Shown here in pieces: positions 63,128-64,000 of a stretch of DNA of 64,000 bases. How positions within the stretch are numbered: the first letter of the stretch is position 1; each line of letters starts with the position of its first letter. The notes beneath the pieces are model-generated. The model worked only from the letters and a program-made list of their open reading frames with translations. It did not search any database and was not told the origin of the DNA. The translations under genes and the position numbers were made by a program. The DNA comes from DATLMR01 sp964615905. Lineage in GTDB: Bacteria; Acidobacteriota; Blastocatellia; UBA7656. The stretch is taken from contig CAZTUB010000009.1 of assembly GCA_964615905.1 (NCBI GenBank), forward strand, positions 62,001 through 126,000, in the 5' to 3' direction.

Positions 63128-63147
63128 CTACAACCTGTCTCACCGCC

Positions 63148-63173
63148 TATATAAAATTTATATAAGATTTATA
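63148..63173 (-). promoter_or_regulatory. Putative operator/promoter of the rhh-nadA operon
   Basis: TATATAAA-A-TTTATATA (63148-63164) is a perfect palindrome, followed by AAGATTTATA; on the minus strand this includes several TATAAAT-like -10 candidates, 20 bp from the start codon. Arrangement suits autoregulation by the ribbon-helix-helix protein. Confidence 0.5.
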
Positions 63174-63383
63174 CACGACCGCACGAGTCAAGTCAAGGCT
63201 GCGAGAGCGGGGGGGGTATAGCTACAGGCGGAGGGATGAACATTTCAGGCAGCACTAAACTGGTATAATCCTGTTAAGCTCTGGCGCTATAAGCCAAAAA
63301 CATACAGGGAATTTTCTTCTTGTAAGATAAATTGCCTTGGAATATAGTTAGCTCACTTCTGCATAAGATGAGGCGAAAACCAA

Positions 63384-64000
63384 ATGAGGAAACTCACTGT
63401 CCTAGCTTTAGTCGTCCTGCAAATGACGGTTACTCTTTTTCAAGTTAAAGCGGAAAAGCAAAGACCTTTTCTTACTGTGCTGTCCTCGTCTGAACAAGTA
63501 TTTAACGAAGTGCCATTTATAAAGGATGTGGCGGTTCATTCCTCTAATGACGATCACTTTTTCTACATTCTTAGTACCAGCGGGCAAATAAATGTTTATA
63601 ACTCCCAACATAAGCTCTTACGCAGAGTTTCGTCTCATATGCTATCTCCTGACTCTATTGCGGTAGACCCTGAAGGCCGTATTTACATCGCAGATTCCAA
63701 AATGAGTCAGGTTAAAGTGCTTAGCTCCAAAGGCGAATCAACTAAAACCATTTCCGTTAATCGTCCGTTTTCTATTGCTGCGCTTAGTAATGGAAATATA
63801 GTTATTGCGTCTACTTCCAATTCTTCGCTTTTACATATTTATGATTCATCTGGACGAAAACTCAGGAGCTTTGGACGAATCAAACGATTCATTCAAGACA
63901 ACGAATCGCAGAACAGATTCCTCAACAGGGGTAAAGTTCTAGTTGATTCATCGGATACGATTTACTATGTATATAAGTATTCTCCTACTCCAATCGTTCA
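63384..64000 (+). CDS. Secreted beta-propeller-like protein (NHL-type), 3' end outside window
   Basis: Starts at ATG 63384 and stays open to the window end (205 codons). A signal peptide (MRKLTVLALVVLQMTVTLF) leads into repeats like VAVHSSNDDHFFYILSTSGQ and DSIAVDPEGRIYIADSKMS, the NHL/six-bladed propeller type. The composition is clearly AT-richer than neighbours, as in the 51-54 kb island. The complete product and partner genes are out of view. Confidence 0.6.
   Translation, partial: MRKLTVLALVVLQMTVTLFQVKAEKQRPFLTVLSSSEQVFNEVPFIKDVAVHSSNDDHFFYILSTSGQINVYNSQHKLLRRVSSHMLSPDSIAVDPEGRIYIADSKMSQVKVLSSKGESTKTISVNRPFSIAALSNGNIVIASTSNSSLLHIYDSSGRKLRSFGRIKRFIQDNESQNRFLNRGKVLVDSSDTIYYVYKYSPTPIV

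Noticed and set aside
61988..63154. 388-codon plus-strand frame antisense to nadA
   Set aside because: It overlaps nadA and the ribbon-helix-helix gene almost completely; composition is that of a shadow frame.
1..64000. tRNA, rRNA, tmRNA, RNase P, complete insertion sequence or prophage genes
   Set aside because: I looked for conserved motifs and transposase or integrase domains and found none that I can support.

Overview
This window is bacterial chromosome of high G+C, densely coded on both strands. The organism looks like a didermal heterotroph. It carries Kdo synthesis (kdsA, kdsB), apolipoprotein N-acyltransferase, an alginate-export-like outer-membrane barrel and many exported proteins. 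It also has the futalosine menaquinone gene mqnA, a Ser/Thr kinase fused to TPRs, an S9 peptidase with a WD40-like propeller and a giant secreted protein of putative-Ig repeats. That mix is typical of Acidobacteriota, perhaps Blastocatellia. This placement is inference; no rRNA gene is present to test it.

Layout. 0-10.4 kb: DUF2270 membrane protein (partial), a marR/yceI pair with matching palindromic operators, a kinase-TPR protein, phosphofructokinase, S9 peptidase, VOC protein, rhodanese and an MFS efflux pump. 10.5-15 kb (minus strand): rpsA, sppA, HIT and GDPD. 15.7-24 kb: a 1560-residue secreted HExxH protein, DacB, HemB, a small zinc protein and a HAD phosphatase. 24.3-32.9 kb: methyltransferase, kdsB-pyrG, lysoplasmalogenase, a lipoprotein related to dipeptidyl peptidase III, a structured noncoding stretch, a radical SAM protein and kdsA. 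32.9-48.3 kb: a degenerate M1-like/TPR protein, a DUF4350 protein, then nfeD-slipin-SPOR-lipA-lnt-prfB-M16 on one strand, then ftsK. prfB keeps the classic +1 programmed frameshift.

48.3-48.8 kb is an AT-rich gap with six DnaA-box-like 9-mers. 51-55.8 kb is an accessory island of lower G+C: a VapBC-type toxin-antitoxin pair, a PD-(D/E)XK-like protein between imperfect 20-bp direct repeats, a pentapeptide-repeat/TIR protein, ten tandem 21-bp repeats and two small orphan proteins. 56-63 kb returns to ordinary genes: an APH-like kinase, proline iminopeptidase-like hydrolase, PilZ, MqnA, a Spy-like protein and a ribbon-helix-helix/nadA operon behind an AT-rich palindrome. The window closes inside a secreted beta-propeller-like protein.

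A second theme is intergenic repeats. Four copies of a hairpin element whose arms are tandem GTGACAA heptads sit beside stop codons at 10.4, 12.8, 30.1 and 45.4 kb, and in several cases the repeat itself supplies the last codons and the stop. The items most worth following up are the 51-55 kb island, the GTGACAA element family, the 21-bp array, the DnaA-box cluster and the two-hairpin region at 30.6-30.75 kb.
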